This document shows, one piece after another, positions 1-6,415 of a stretch of DNA of 8,238 bases. Where the stretch lies: NCBI GenBank assembly GCA_030671465.1, contig DAOVIP010000062.1:1-8238 (forward strand). The letters are read 5' to 3'. Source of the stretch: Candidatus Aminicenantota bacterium (GTDB lineage: Bacteria > Acidobacteriota > Aminicenantia > UBA2199). The notes under the pieces were generated by a model. It made no database searches. It was given only the letters and a program-made list of their open reading frames with translations, and was not told where the DNA came from. Every line of letters starts with the position of its first letter. Within the stretch, counting starts at the first letter, position 1. Made by a program: the position numbers and the translations under genes.

Positions 1-583
1 AGACCAGTTCCACATTGGTCCCCTGAGGAAAAATCGGAGCAGAAGCCAGCTCTTTTGCCATGGCTTGAAGTTTGTGGTCTGAAAAAAACTCAGATAACAA
101 TACCACTGCATGCGGGTTCCCAACTGAAACCGGAACGAAATCAATATCCTGATACCGGTACTCGAGACGGTTGGATTCCAGAAAGGGAAAAAATTCAGCT
201 TGTTGAAAGTTGGGTTCGCCGATTTCAATTCGAAGTTTAAATTTGTTTCCCATTCTTTCGATCAATTCAACCGCTTTTTTGCCAACCCCGGTATTCAATA
301 TGATACCATCCCGGAAATGATTCAACTGAAAAAGAACCGAGGCCAGCCCTGCCATTCCGTTCCCCGACAGTTCGGCCCGGGTACCATCCTGATTGAATAT
401 TTGAAAATCAGCAGATTTTTTCTGAATCCGGTAATACACAACACCATCAGCACCAGCACCGGAATTTCTATTGCAGATAACTCTGGCCAGTTCGCTTTTT
501 TGCTGGTCCCTGCTTAAATCAGTTTCTTCCAGATCAATATGAATAAAATCATTTCCGGAGCAAACCGTTTTATAAAAAATCAT
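1..583 (-). CDS. dapF: Diaminopimelate epimerase (DapF) family protein, catalytic Cys73 replaced by Ser; C-terminus cut off
   Basis: The first 194 residues are in the window; the frame runs off the left edge. DapF interconverts LL- and meso-DAP in lysine and peptidoglycan synthesis, in the cytoplasm, using two cysteines as acid/base. Seen: SGNDF at 9-13, an ICNRNSGAGADG block at 36-47 (family CDR..GIGADG), FNQDG at 63-67, SGNGMAG at 73-79, SVGNPHAVV at 153-161 and FPQGTNVELV at 185-194. Asn11, Asn64, Asn156 and Asn190 match the substrate-binding asparagines known for the family. The usual CGNG.RC motif is SGNGMAG, so the first catalytic Cys is Ser73 and the following Arg and Cys are also lost. 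The second catalytic Cys would lie beyond the edge. The ATG overlaps the htrA stop (ATGA), is the first start after an in-frame TAA, and has no clear ribosome binding site, so translation is probably coupled. Family is sure; epimerase activity is doubtful. Confidence 0.88.
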   Translation of the reverse strand, partial: MIFYKTVCSGNDFIHIDLEETDLSRDQQKSELARVICNRNSGAGADGVVYYRIQKKSADFQIFNQDGTRAELSGNGMAGLASVLFQLNHFRDGIILNTGVGKKAVELIERMGNKFKLRIEIGEPNFQQAEFFPFLESNRLEYRYQDIDFVPVSVGNPHAVVLLSEFFSDHKLQAMAKELASAPIFPQGTNVELV

Positions 584-2007
584 CCAGGAAGTTTAAACTT
601 TATGAAAAATTCATCCCCATTCCGATTCATATAGAAAAAGACAGAAGATCCGGGCTTTTTTTGAGCAATAATACGTCTGAATTCTTCAACACTCTCAATC
701 TCGGTGCGGTTAATCGCCAGGATGACATCTCCCTCTTTGATTCTGTTTTCCTGGGCCACACCTCCACGTTTAACACTTTGCACCACCAGCCCTTTGGAAG
801 TCCTAAGCCCATATTGCCTGGCCAGAGACGGTGTGTTCCTGACCAGAATCATTCCCAGGTCCATGCTCCTGCCATCATCTTGAGCCCGGAATTTAACCGT
901 ATCCGGTGCTTCTCCAACTTTTACCGTTACTTTTTGACGTTTTGATCCCCGGTATATGGTAAGATGGATTTCATCTCCGGGACTCAAGTTGGCAATCTTG
1001 ATTTTCAATTCTTCAGCGGTTTTAATTTTACTGTTGTTGACCTCAACCACCAGGTCATATTTTTTCAAACCTGCTTTCTGAGCAGGCGAATCGTCTTCAA
1101 CCCTTACAATTAAAACCCCGCCCATCTCCAGATCCAGTTCCTTGGCATCTGCATCATTGATACTCTGTATATTAACACCCAAAAAACCGCGGACAACCCT
1201 TCCTTTGGATTTCAAATCATCCACAACCTTTTTGGCCAGATTTGAAGGAATGGCAAAACCAACACCCACATTTCCACCGGTCGGGGCAATAATGACCGAA
1301 TTAATTCCAATCACTTTACCGTCCATATTAATGAGAGGACCCCCGGAATTTCCCCTATTGATAGCCGCATCGGTTTGAAGAAAATCTTCGATATCAGCAG
1401 CGCCCAACTGCCTTCCTTTGGCAGAAATAATTCCAGCCGTTACACTTAAGTCCTGATAAAAGGGATTACCGATAGCCAAAACCCATTCGCCAACTTCAAC
1501 TCCATTGGAATCACCGAGTTCAATGTAAGGCAGTTTATTGCCCTTGATTTTCAACAAAGCCAGATCGGTTTTGGGATCAACTCCGATTTTCTTTGACTTG
1601 AATTCTTTCCCATTGATATCGAATATTGATATTTTTACGGCATTTTTCACCACATGATAATTGGTTAGAATATAACCATCAGGGGAAATTAAAAAACCGG
1701 ATCCCACACCAGAAACCTTTTCCCTTCTTTTGGGAACGCTAAAAAATCGATCAAAAAAATCATCACCAAAAGTGGTGCCACCCCTCTCAACGATTGATTC
1801 CGATATCACTTTGACCACCGCAGGCCTCACTCGCTTCACCAAGGGAGCAAAATTCAGTCCTTTGACCTTGATGGTTTCAGCTCGGGCAACGGTCGGACTC
1901 AAGACGGATCTATTGGATTCAGATTTCTGTAAGTACCCAAATGTTAAGGCAAAGAACAATGCCCCGGCAAGGAAACTTATTCCAACAACCAAACCAATTT
2001 TCTTCAT
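580..2007 (-). CDS. htrA: HtrA/DegP-type periplasmic serine protease with two PDZ domains
   Basis: 475 residues from the chosen start. HtrA proteases degrade or chaperone misfolded envelope proteins. A hydrophobic segment at about 4-25 exports or anchors the protein; a possible AxA cleavage site (41-43) lies rather far from it. The trypsin-like domain (about 55-265) has a complete triad: His118 in TNYHVV, Asp148 in TDLALL and Ser221 in GNSGGPL. PDZ1 covers about 275-363 and PDZ2 about 383-473. The frame is open 16 codons further upstream to an ATG at 2055. The ATG at 2007 is preferred because a perfect AGGAGG lies 5 nt before it and the signal sequence (MKKIGLVV) starts there. The gene lies 93 nt after the amidase gene and overlaps the dapF-like gene by 4 nt. 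Length and domain order are normal for the family. Confidence 0.95.
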   Translation of the reverse strand: MKKIGLVVGISFLAGALFFALTFGYLQKSESNRSVLSPTVARAETIKVKGLNFAPLVKRVRPAVVKVISESIVERGGTTFGDDFFDRFFSVPKRREKVSGVGSGFLISPDGYILTNYHVVKNAVKISIFDINGKEFKSKKIGVDPKTDLALLKIKGNKLPYIELGDSNGVEVGEWVLAIGNPFYQDLSVTAGIISAKGRQLGAADIEDFLQTDAAINRGNSGGPLINMDGKVIGINSVIIAPTGGNVGVGFAIPSNLAKKVVDDLKSKGRVVRGFLGVNIQSINDADAKELDLEMGGVLIVRVEDDSPAQKAGLKKYDLVVEVNNSKIKTAEELKIKIANLSPGDEIHLTIYRGSKRQKVTVKVGEAPDTVKFRAQDDGRSMDLGMILVRNTPSLARQYGLRTSKGLVVQSVKRGGVAQENRIKEGDVILAINRTEIESVEEFRRIIAQKKPGSSVFFYMNRNGDEFFIKFKLPG

Positions 2008-2012
2008 GGCAA

Positions 2013-2018
2013 CCTCCT
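2013..2018 (-). promoter_or_regulatory. Shine-Dalgarno site of htrA
   Basis: AGGAGG on the minus strand, 5 nt before the ATG at 2007. It decides the start of htrA against the longer frame from 2055, which would put this site inside the coding sequence. Confidence 0.85.
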
Positions 2019-2027
2019 CAACTAAAG

Positions 2028-2093
2028 TAGTCAACCAATATTCAATTTTGACCACTATTCAAGATATTTTGAGTTTGACGCTTATATTGACTA
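2028..2093 (-). repeat. Inverted repeat in the amidase-htrA gap
   Basis: TAGTCAA at 2028-2034 and TTGACTA at 2087-2093 are perfect 7-nt inverted arms enclosing an AT-rich stretch. On the minus strand a third related element, TAGTggTCAA, lies between them. They fill most of the 93-nt gap before htrA and could be an operator or fold in the leader. I see no convincing promoter here (only a TTGAAT-16-TATTGG candidate). In such AT-rich sequence chance is a real alternative. Confidence 0.3.
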
Positions 2094-2100
2094 AAAAGTT

Positions 2101-3288
2101 TCAATTTTTTCCCAAACTTTTGATATACGATATTATACCATAATACAGGCCATTTGCAATCAGATAGCGGTAAAAAGAAGTCTTTAACCGTTTTGCTTCA
2201 TACATATTGCTTAAGAATGAAGTTTCAACCAAAGATGCCGGCATTCTAGCCCCTATCAATACATAAAATGGCGCTTTTTTCACACCCAGATTGGTGATTT
2301 TACTATATTTACTTTTTAATTGCTTGACCACATGCTTTTGAATAAATTGGGAAAGAATTCTGGATTCGGATTCCTTGGCATTTTTTACAATCTGTTTCAC
2401 GATGGTTTCCATCTCCCCAATTGATTTTTTACTGATTGCATTTTCCTGAGCAGCCACACTCATGGACCAGGGATCTGTGGTCAGATTCAGATAATAGGTC
2501 TCAATTCCCCGGGTAGTTTTCCGGGGAGCAGAATTAACATGAATGGAAACAAACAAATCGCTTTTCTTGGAATTGGCAATGGCTGTTCTCTCTTCCAGGG
2601 AAATATAGCGGTCGCGCTCCCGGGTCAAAATAATCTCGTATTTTGAATTTTTTTTAAAAATGCTTTTCAGTCTTCTGGCCAGATCCAGGGTTATGGTTTT
2701 TTCATAGAGCTTCAATGACCGGTTAAAAGTACCCGGATCCTTTCCCCCGTGTCCCGGGTCAATGACAATCCGGTGAACCCCGAGCCCCAGTTGCCTGACC
2801 ATGGAATACTGACCTTCGATCTGCTCAGGTGTCGAATCCACTCGATCAGGTTGAGCCAGGACAGATCTATCAATATGATTGATATCATCCTGGAAAATAT
2901 CAAAGACCACTCTGAAAGGCGAGCTCAAATAAAACTTGTCATATTTTCCGATTTTATCAAAATCAAACACAACTCTCAAATCATGTTTTTGCCGCTGCCC
3001 CAATCTAATTCTTTTTAAGTTTCCGGATTTTATCAGTATTTCCTTTTTGTTGATTTCCGGGTAAGCTCCGGAAAAATCGCAGTCCGGTAAATCAAAATAA
3101 AGCCGGGTCAGATTCTGTCCGGGCAAAAGTTTTTCCTGAACTTTCATTGAAGCGGAAAGATCGAGTACAACCCGGGTATAGTCGGGATATGCATAATAAC
3201 GGATATTTAACAATTGATTGCTTTTTTTTGTAGACAGATTGGCTATGAGAAGGATAAAGAGAAGAAGGAAAAAAAAGGCTTTTCTCAT
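2101..3288 (-). CDS. N-acetylmuramoyl-L-alanine amidase with AMIN domain (Amidase_3, AmiC-like)
   Basis: 395 residues. Enzymes of this family are periplasmic zinc amidases that cut the bond between N-acetylmuramic acid and the stem peptide, for cell separation and wall turnover. Seen: a signal peptide or anchor at about 4-17 (MRKAFFFLLLFILLIANLST), an AMIN domain at about 27-133 that would target the enzyme to the wall or septum, a linker, and an Amidase_3 domain at about 171-388. Zinc ligands are His180 (DPGHGG), Glu196 (YEKTITLDLA) and His250 (VSIHVNSA). The catalytic Glu is Glu355 in VETSFLSN. All key residues are present, so it should be active. The ATG at 3288 has only a weak AGG two bases before it. 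It lies 70 nt after the Yip1-type gene and 93 nt before htrA, probably in one operon. I do not assign AmiA, AmiB or AmiC. Confidence 0.94.
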   Translation of the reverse strand: MRKAFFFLLLFILLIANLSTKKSNQLLNIRYYAYPDYTRVVLDLSASMKVQEKLLPGQNLTRLYFDLPDCDFSGAYPEINKKEILIKSGNLKRIRLGQRQKHDLRVVFDFDKIGKYDKFYLSSPFRVVFDIFQDDINHIDRSVLAQPDRVDSTPEQIEGQYSMVRQLGLGVHRIVIDPGHGGKDPGTFNRSLKLYEKTITLDLARRLKSIFKKNSKYEIILTRERDRYISLEERTAIANSKKSDLFVSIHVNSAPRKTTRGIETYYLNLTTDPWSMSVAAQENAISKKSIGEMETIVKQIVKNAKESESRILSQFIQKHVVKQLKSKYSKITNLGVKKAPFYVLIGARMPASLVETSFLSNMYEAKRLKTSFYRYLIANGLYYGIISYIKSLGKN

Positions 3289-3296
3289 AACCTATA

Positions 3297-3325
3297 AATG
3301 TACTAAAAAAAGCCCTGAAAATCAA
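3297..3325 (-). promoter_or_regulatory. Weak candidate promoter just before the amidase gene
   Basis: On the minus strand TTGATT (3325-3320), a 17-nt spacer, then TACATT (3302-3297), each 4 of 6 to the sigma70 consensus. The -10 ends 8 nt before the amidase ATG, so a transcript from it would be leaderless or nearly so. That would fit the poor ribosome binding site, but the match is weak. Confidence 0.25.
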
Positions 3326-3330
3326 ATTTA

Positions 3331-3346
3331 ACCGGCCTACCGGCCT
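3331..3346. repeat. Tandem 8-bp GC-rich repeat between the Yip1-type and amidase genes
   Basis: ACCGGCCT occurs twice in tandem (3331-3338 and 3339-3346), and each copy contains the palindromes CCGG and GGCC. On the minus strand it can form a short GGCC/GGCC stem followed by TTAAATTT. That could be a weak terminator or a pause site inside the operon, but the stem is only 4 bp. Confidence 0.35.
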
Positions 3347-3358
3347 AAAATTCCCGGC

Positions 3359-3955
3359 TTACATCCAGTACCGGGCACTTCCAAAGGCGATCAGGGTAAC
3401 CAGCATTCCAATGATTACTGAAATGACGATAGCAATTACAATAGTGCCCACAAAATAACCGACCGCCTTATCCTGAGGCGGTTCTTTCAGATCTTTAATC
3501 CCGGTATACAAAAGAAACAGGGAATAAAGCCCGCCAATGAAAGCCAGGAAACTGATATTGGGAATCAAATAAAATATACCGGCCACCCACATGGCGGTGT
3601 AGGCATAGACGGCAACTTTCATCGAAGCCACCATATCTTTTTTTGAACCAAATGATGGGGCCAGGGAATCGATTACAAAACCAATCAAAAATACACCCAC
3701 CAGTGAAAAGATATAACTGAAAATTGCCCATAATATACTATTTCCAAACGGAGCCCTGACCGTAATACCCAGGAATGATCTCCCGATCACTATCCAGCCC
3801 AGAAATCCGGCAACGGCGGGAATGGCAGCCAGAATAATGGCATATTTAACAAACAGATCCTGAATGGTGGCAGATTCACCTTTAATGACTTTCCATTCAT
3901 CATTGGGTTTGGTTAAAATCGCCATCGCTCTTTTAATAATTGCATTGAAATCCAT
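3359..3955 (-). CDS. Yip1-domain integral membrane protein
   Basis: 198 residues. The N-terminus (about 8-28, including TKPNDEWKVIKGES) carries the pattern usual for bacterial Yip1-domain proteins, a basic helix followed by P..EW..I..E. Five hydrophobic segments follow, at about 34-56, 72-96, 113-131, 133-151 and 165-190, with a short lysine-rich loop at about 154-163. The family is named after a eukaryotic Golgi protein; the role of the bacterial members is not established, and I do not assign one. A perfect AGGAGG 5 nt before the ATG supports the start. It is the first gene of the putative Yip1-amidase-htrA-dapF operon and has its own strong promoter 84 nt upstream. Its place ahead of murein and protease genes suggests an envelope role, which is inference only. 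Confidence 0.85.
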   Translation of the reverse strand: MDFNAIIKRAMAILTKPNDEWKVIKGESATIQDLFVKYAIILAAIPAVAGFLGWIVIGRSFLGITVRAPFGNSILWAIFSYIFSLVGVFLIGFVIDSLAPSFGSKKDMVASMKVAVYAYTAMWVAGIFYLIPNISFLAFIGGLYSLFLLYTGIKDLKEPPQDKAVGYFVGTIVIAIVISVIIGMLVTLIAFGSARYWM

Positions 3956-3960
3956 TCAAA

Positions 3961-3966
3961 CCTCCT
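3961..3966 (-). promoter_or_regulatory. Shine-Dalgarno site of the Yip1-type gene
   Basis: AGGAGG on the minus strand, 5 nt before the ATG at 3955, with the same spacing as at htrA. A second AGGAGG (4024-4019) lies further up the same leader inside the palindrome and has no ATG after it at a usable distance. Confidence 0.8.
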
Positions 3967-3982
3967 CAGCAATCTCTTTCCT

Positions 3983-4028
3983 GCTCAGGCAGGTTATTTT
4001 ATTCTCCTGGGAATAAAACCTCCTGAGC
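3983..4028 (-). promoter_or_regulatory. 46-nt interrupted palindrome in the Yip1-type gene leader
   Basis: Plus-strand arms in order: GCTCAGG (3983-3989), AGGTT (3991-3995), TTATTC (3999-4004), a TCCTGG loop (4005-4010), GAATAA (4011-4016), AACCT (4017-4021), CCTGAGC (4022-4028). All 18 positions pair, with two one-sided bulges (C at 3990, ATT at 3996-3998). It begins about 4 nt after the predicted transcription start. A competing short hairpin, CCTGC/GCAGG (3980-3993), shares its proximal arm. It could be a 5' stabilising stem-loop, an operator or an RNA switch. No U-tract follows on the minus strand, so it is not an intrinsic terminator there. Confidence 0.6.
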
Positions 4029-4038
4029 TTGAACATTC

Positions 4039-4067
4039 ACTATAACAGAACGGAAATCCATTGTCAA
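4039..4067 (-). promoter_or_regulatory. Sigma70-type promoter of the Yip1-amidase-htrA-dapF operon
   Basis: On the minus strand: a perfect -35 TTGACA (4067-4062), a 17-nt spacer, and -10 TATAGT (4044-4039), preceded by TGT, which makes an extended -10. The predicted start is near 4032, giving a leader of about 77 nt before the ATG at 3955. It lies about 100 nt beyond the stop of the upstream Mut7-C gene, so it separates two transcription units. This is the best promoter match in the window. Confidence 0.75.
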
Positions 4068-4165
4068 TTTTACCGAATTCTTTCACTCCCGGCCGATATT
4101 GCCAGCATAACCGCCATTCTCAAATCCACTTTTGATTTTTTCAAACCAGAGGGGAAAACCGGGAA

Positions 4166-4933
4166 TCAGGCCAAATAGACATTCACCATTGCCTGCAGTT
4201 TTGTAAAATGGCTGCCCTTCCAGTATATTTTCCCGCATAATCGGCATATTGAATAGTTCCGGCACCAGGCCTGAACCTTGGGAGGAATTTTTTCCCGGTT
4301 TGATTGAAACAAATCAGTATTTTCATCCAGGGAAATTAAAAGTCCGTTGCAGAGCAGACAACGGGTAAAAGGTTTGCAGATATCCCTCAATTGGAGGCGA
4401 CTCAACACTTCAGATACCTGCATTTCCGGATCCGTACTCCGGATATACAACCCTTTTTTAATGATTTTCCGCATCAACAGATGACGGTCCCGGGTCAGCA
4501 ACATCCGGTCTTCTTTGGCTGAAATCGAGGCCAGCTCAAGATCCGTCCATTTGTTGCTGTAAACAGTATCCAATCCCAGCAATCTCAACTTTCGAACCAG
4601 GGATCCCAGATGAACATCCCCTAGAAATTTGATTTCATTCGGGTGCAGATGGTCAGCTGACCGGAAATCTTTAATAGAAAAAGGATAAACTTCAATCCGG
4701 ACTGGCTTTGAAACCACCTGAGAAGAATCAACAGGCACCCCATCCAGTTTGATATTTCCCACCTCGGTGTGGGGGATTCCCATTGATTCGATCAAATCTT
4801 TTATTGACCTGGACATTTTCTGGCTGAGTCTTATGGACTTTTCCCGTTTGGATTGGGGTAAAAAATCATTCAATTCAAGAAAAAAAATGATTTCAATTTC
4901 AAATCCCGTCATGTTCCCGGACTGGTTTGACAT
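4166..4933 (-). CDS. Mut7-C RNase-like domain protein with N-terminal ubiquitin-like domain
   Basis: 255 residues. Residues about 10-86 look like the beta-grasp (Ub-Mut7C) domain that often precedes Mut7-C in bacteria. Residues about 101-250 are the Mut7-C domain, a PIN-like nuclease fold with a zinc ribbon: Asp106 in FLGDVHLGSLVRKLRLLG, then DLELASISAKEDRMLLTRDR with Asp131, Glu141, Asp142 and Asp149 as likely acidic metal-binding residues. The zinc ribbon follows as CLLC (Cys192, Cys195) and CRLC (Cys230, Cys233), continuing into the family's CGKIYWKGSH end. RNase activity is a family prediction; targets are unknown. The ATG directly follows the TAA of the upstream gene (TAAATG) and has no good ribosome binding site, so translation probably restarts after that stop. 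An in-frame ATG at codon 8 is an alternative start. Confidence 0.88.
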   Translation of the reverse strand: MSNQSGNMTGFEIEIIFFLELNDFLPQSKREKSIRLSQKMSRSIKDLIESMGIPHTEVGNIKLDGVPVDSSQVVSKPVRIEVYPFSIKDFRSADHLHPNEIKFLGDVHLGSLVRKLRLLGLDTVYSNKWTDLELASISAKEDRMLLTRDRHLLMRKIIKKGLYIRSTDPEMQVSEVLSRLQLRDICKPFTRCLLCNGLLISLDENTDLFQSNREKIPPKVQAWCRNYSICRLCGKIYWKGSHFTKLQAMVNVYLA

Positions 4934-6295
4934 TTAGGGCCGAAATGTCCAAAACAACCGTTTTGGATTTCGGTGGGGAAGTGAAGGCTTCCTGCCGTAG
5001 AGCAAATCATCAAAGAACAATGCAATCCTCTGATTGATGGGATTTCTGGAAACATAGAATCGAATCAGCCGATGAAACAACGTATCCGGTTTGGTATAAG
5101 GACAGACCCGGATGCAAAAACCGCAATCCGAACCGATTTTTTTCCAGAAAGAAAAGCAGCGCTCCGGGTCAACAGACCAGTGCTGAAATCCCCGGCTGGA
5201 AGGCTGATCACCGCTAGCAATGGATTTGGTCGGACAATTCTCAGCACATTTCTTGCATATCCTGCAGAAGTCATCAATATGAAAGGCCCCTTTCGCGGTT
5301 GGCAGCAACTCCAATTCCGTGGTCACCACCGAAAGCCTTACACAGGGCCCGTAAGTCTTATGCACCAGAATACCCATGCGACCGAGTTCACCCAGGCCAG
5401 ATGAGACAGCCAGTGGAACACAAAGCGTTTCATAATTCCCATCACTGTGGGCCCGGGCATCATATCCCAAATGCCGCAAATACTCAGCAATTATATACGC
5501 AATTTTTGCTGCTTCCACATATTGACGGGAAGATTCGAGTATGGCCGGTAAGGCCGGGGCCTGTGTCATCATGTCCACATCCATGGCCACCACAATGACA
5601 ATGGCCATCTTATGATGATTATCAATGGGTTTTCCCCAATCTGAACCATGTCGGCCGGCATGACTGTACAAATGATAGGTCTCCAATGGTGAGATTCCCA
5701 CATCCACAGCCCCATAATAAAGGGCTATTTTCTTTATAATTCCGGTTACTGTTGCCGGATCAATATCCTGCAGACGGGGTTTTACCTCGCCCTTGGCAAA
5801 AGGCCTTATTCTATCCAAAAACGAAAAGGCGGCATCAAAAATCGGAGAATGATCAGGATCAAAATATGTATGGGACGTATCTCCCAGTTCAGACTGACGA
5901 TGAATCTTTTCATCCACCGCCTTCTTTTCAGGATGACGCGAATAATACTTCCGGTGCAATTCAGTATGGAATTTCAGATTATTCCGGGAAAACATGTGAT
6001 CCCGTTCATCAAACTGCTCTCTGTGGTCTGGCAGGCTATCAGGCTTCCGGGGAAAATATCCGATAAATGCAACCAGGAGAAAAAAAATCAGGAAGAACAC
6101 CATTCCGAGGTTCAGATAAAATACCCAGGCCAGACGGGCAAATAACAGAAATGTAATCCAGGCCATCATATTGACCAGAAATCCCATTGTCAAAATGAAA
6201 GTTGCTCTCATTTCCTTCTCATGCCAGGATGAAACCGTCATCAGTAAAAAAAGGCATGCCGTCACTGTCATTAAAAAAAGATTGATCATTGTCAT
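4934..6295 (-). CDS. Membrane-anchored reductive-dehalogenase-like protein with two [4Fe-4S] clusters
   Basis: 453 residues. Three membrane helices (about 4-21, 31-53, 55-81) are followed by a linker and a dehalogenase-type domain (about 175-410). Seen: a YSHAGRHGSDWG region and HHKMAIVIVVAMD at 207-239, SSGLGELGRMG at 298-308, TYGPCVRL at 314-321, one ferredoxin motif with Cys344, 347, 350 and 354 (CxxCxxCxxxCP), and a second with Cys380, 391, 394 and 398. The GLGELGRMG block and cluster layout match reductive dehalogenases (corrinoid enzymes removing halogens) better than QueG epoxyqueuosine reductase. There is no TAT RR motif. By the positive-inside rule the catalytic domain would be cytoplasmic. 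The substrate cannot be read from sequence, and a non-dehalogenase corrinoid/Fe-S reductase is possible. The start is the first ATG after an in-frame TAA; no Shine-Dalgarno site is visible, and ATG at codon 3 is an alternative. Confidence 0.82.
   Translation of the reverse strand: MTMINLFLMTVTACLFLLMTVSSWHEKEMRATFILTMGFLVNMMAWITFLLFARLAWVFYLNLGMVFFLIFFLLVAFIGYFPRKPDSLPDHREQFDERDHMFSRNNLKFHTELHRKYYSRHPEKKAVDEKIHRQSELGDTSHTYFDPDHSPIFDAAFSFLDRIRPFAKGEVKPRLQDIDPATVTGIIKKIALYYGAVDVGISPLETYHLYSHAGRHGSDWGKPIDNHHKMAIVIVVAMDVDMMTQAPALPAILESSRQYVEAAKIAYIIAEYLRHLGYDARAHSDGNYETLCVPLAVSSGLGELGRMGILVHKTYGPCVRLSVVTTELELLPTAKGAFHIDDFCRICKKCAENCPTKSIASGDQPSSRGFQHWSVDPERCFSFWKKIGSDCGFCIRVCPYTKPDTLFHRLIRFYVSRNPINQRIALFFDDLLYGRKPSLPHRNPKRLFWTFRP
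4948..4967 (-). repeat. Perfect 8-bp hairpin at the dehalogenase/Mut7-C gene junction
   Basis: TCCAAAAC (4948-4955), a 4-nt AACC loop, and GTTTTGGA (4960-4967). On the minus-strand mRNA it lies in the last codons of the dehalogenase-like gene and ends 14 nt before the Mut7-C ATG. It could affect translational restart or mRNA processing. No U-tract follows, so it is not a terminator. Confidence 0.5.
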
Positions 6296-6415
6296 GATAT
6301 TTTAAGGATAAACAAAAACAGGGTTTTTATATTCTTTTCGGATCCTGATTTTTGCCAGCCCAGAAGACCAATAGCTGAATGTAAGATGGGCGTCACGTTT
6401 CCCTCATTAACGGCT

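Noticed and set aside
200..517. 105-codon plus-strand frame at the left end
   Set aside because: The opposite strand encodes the DapF-family protein with many conserved blocks over the same bases, so this is a shadow frame.
2005..2055. Longer htrA start at 2055
   Set aside because: It would place the perfect AGGAGG inside the gene and put 16 extra residues ahead of a normal signal sequence.
4100..4165. Terminator after the Mut7-C gene
   Set aside because: No GC-rich stem followed by a T-run is present on the minus strand; only AT-rich short inverted repeats are seen.
4083..4265. 60-codon minus-strand frame overlapping the 3' end of the Mut7-C gene
   Set aside because: It overlaps a well-supported gene in another frame, ends near the operon promoter, and shows no recognisable protein pattern.
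6296..6410. Possible c-di-GMP or cobalamin riboswitch in the dehalogenase-like leader (GGGAAACGTGACGCCC on the minus strand looks GEMM-like at first sight)
   Set aside because: The conserved core and second stem of c-di-GMP-I aptamers are missing, and the leader is too short and lacks the conserved blocks of a cobalamin riboswitch.
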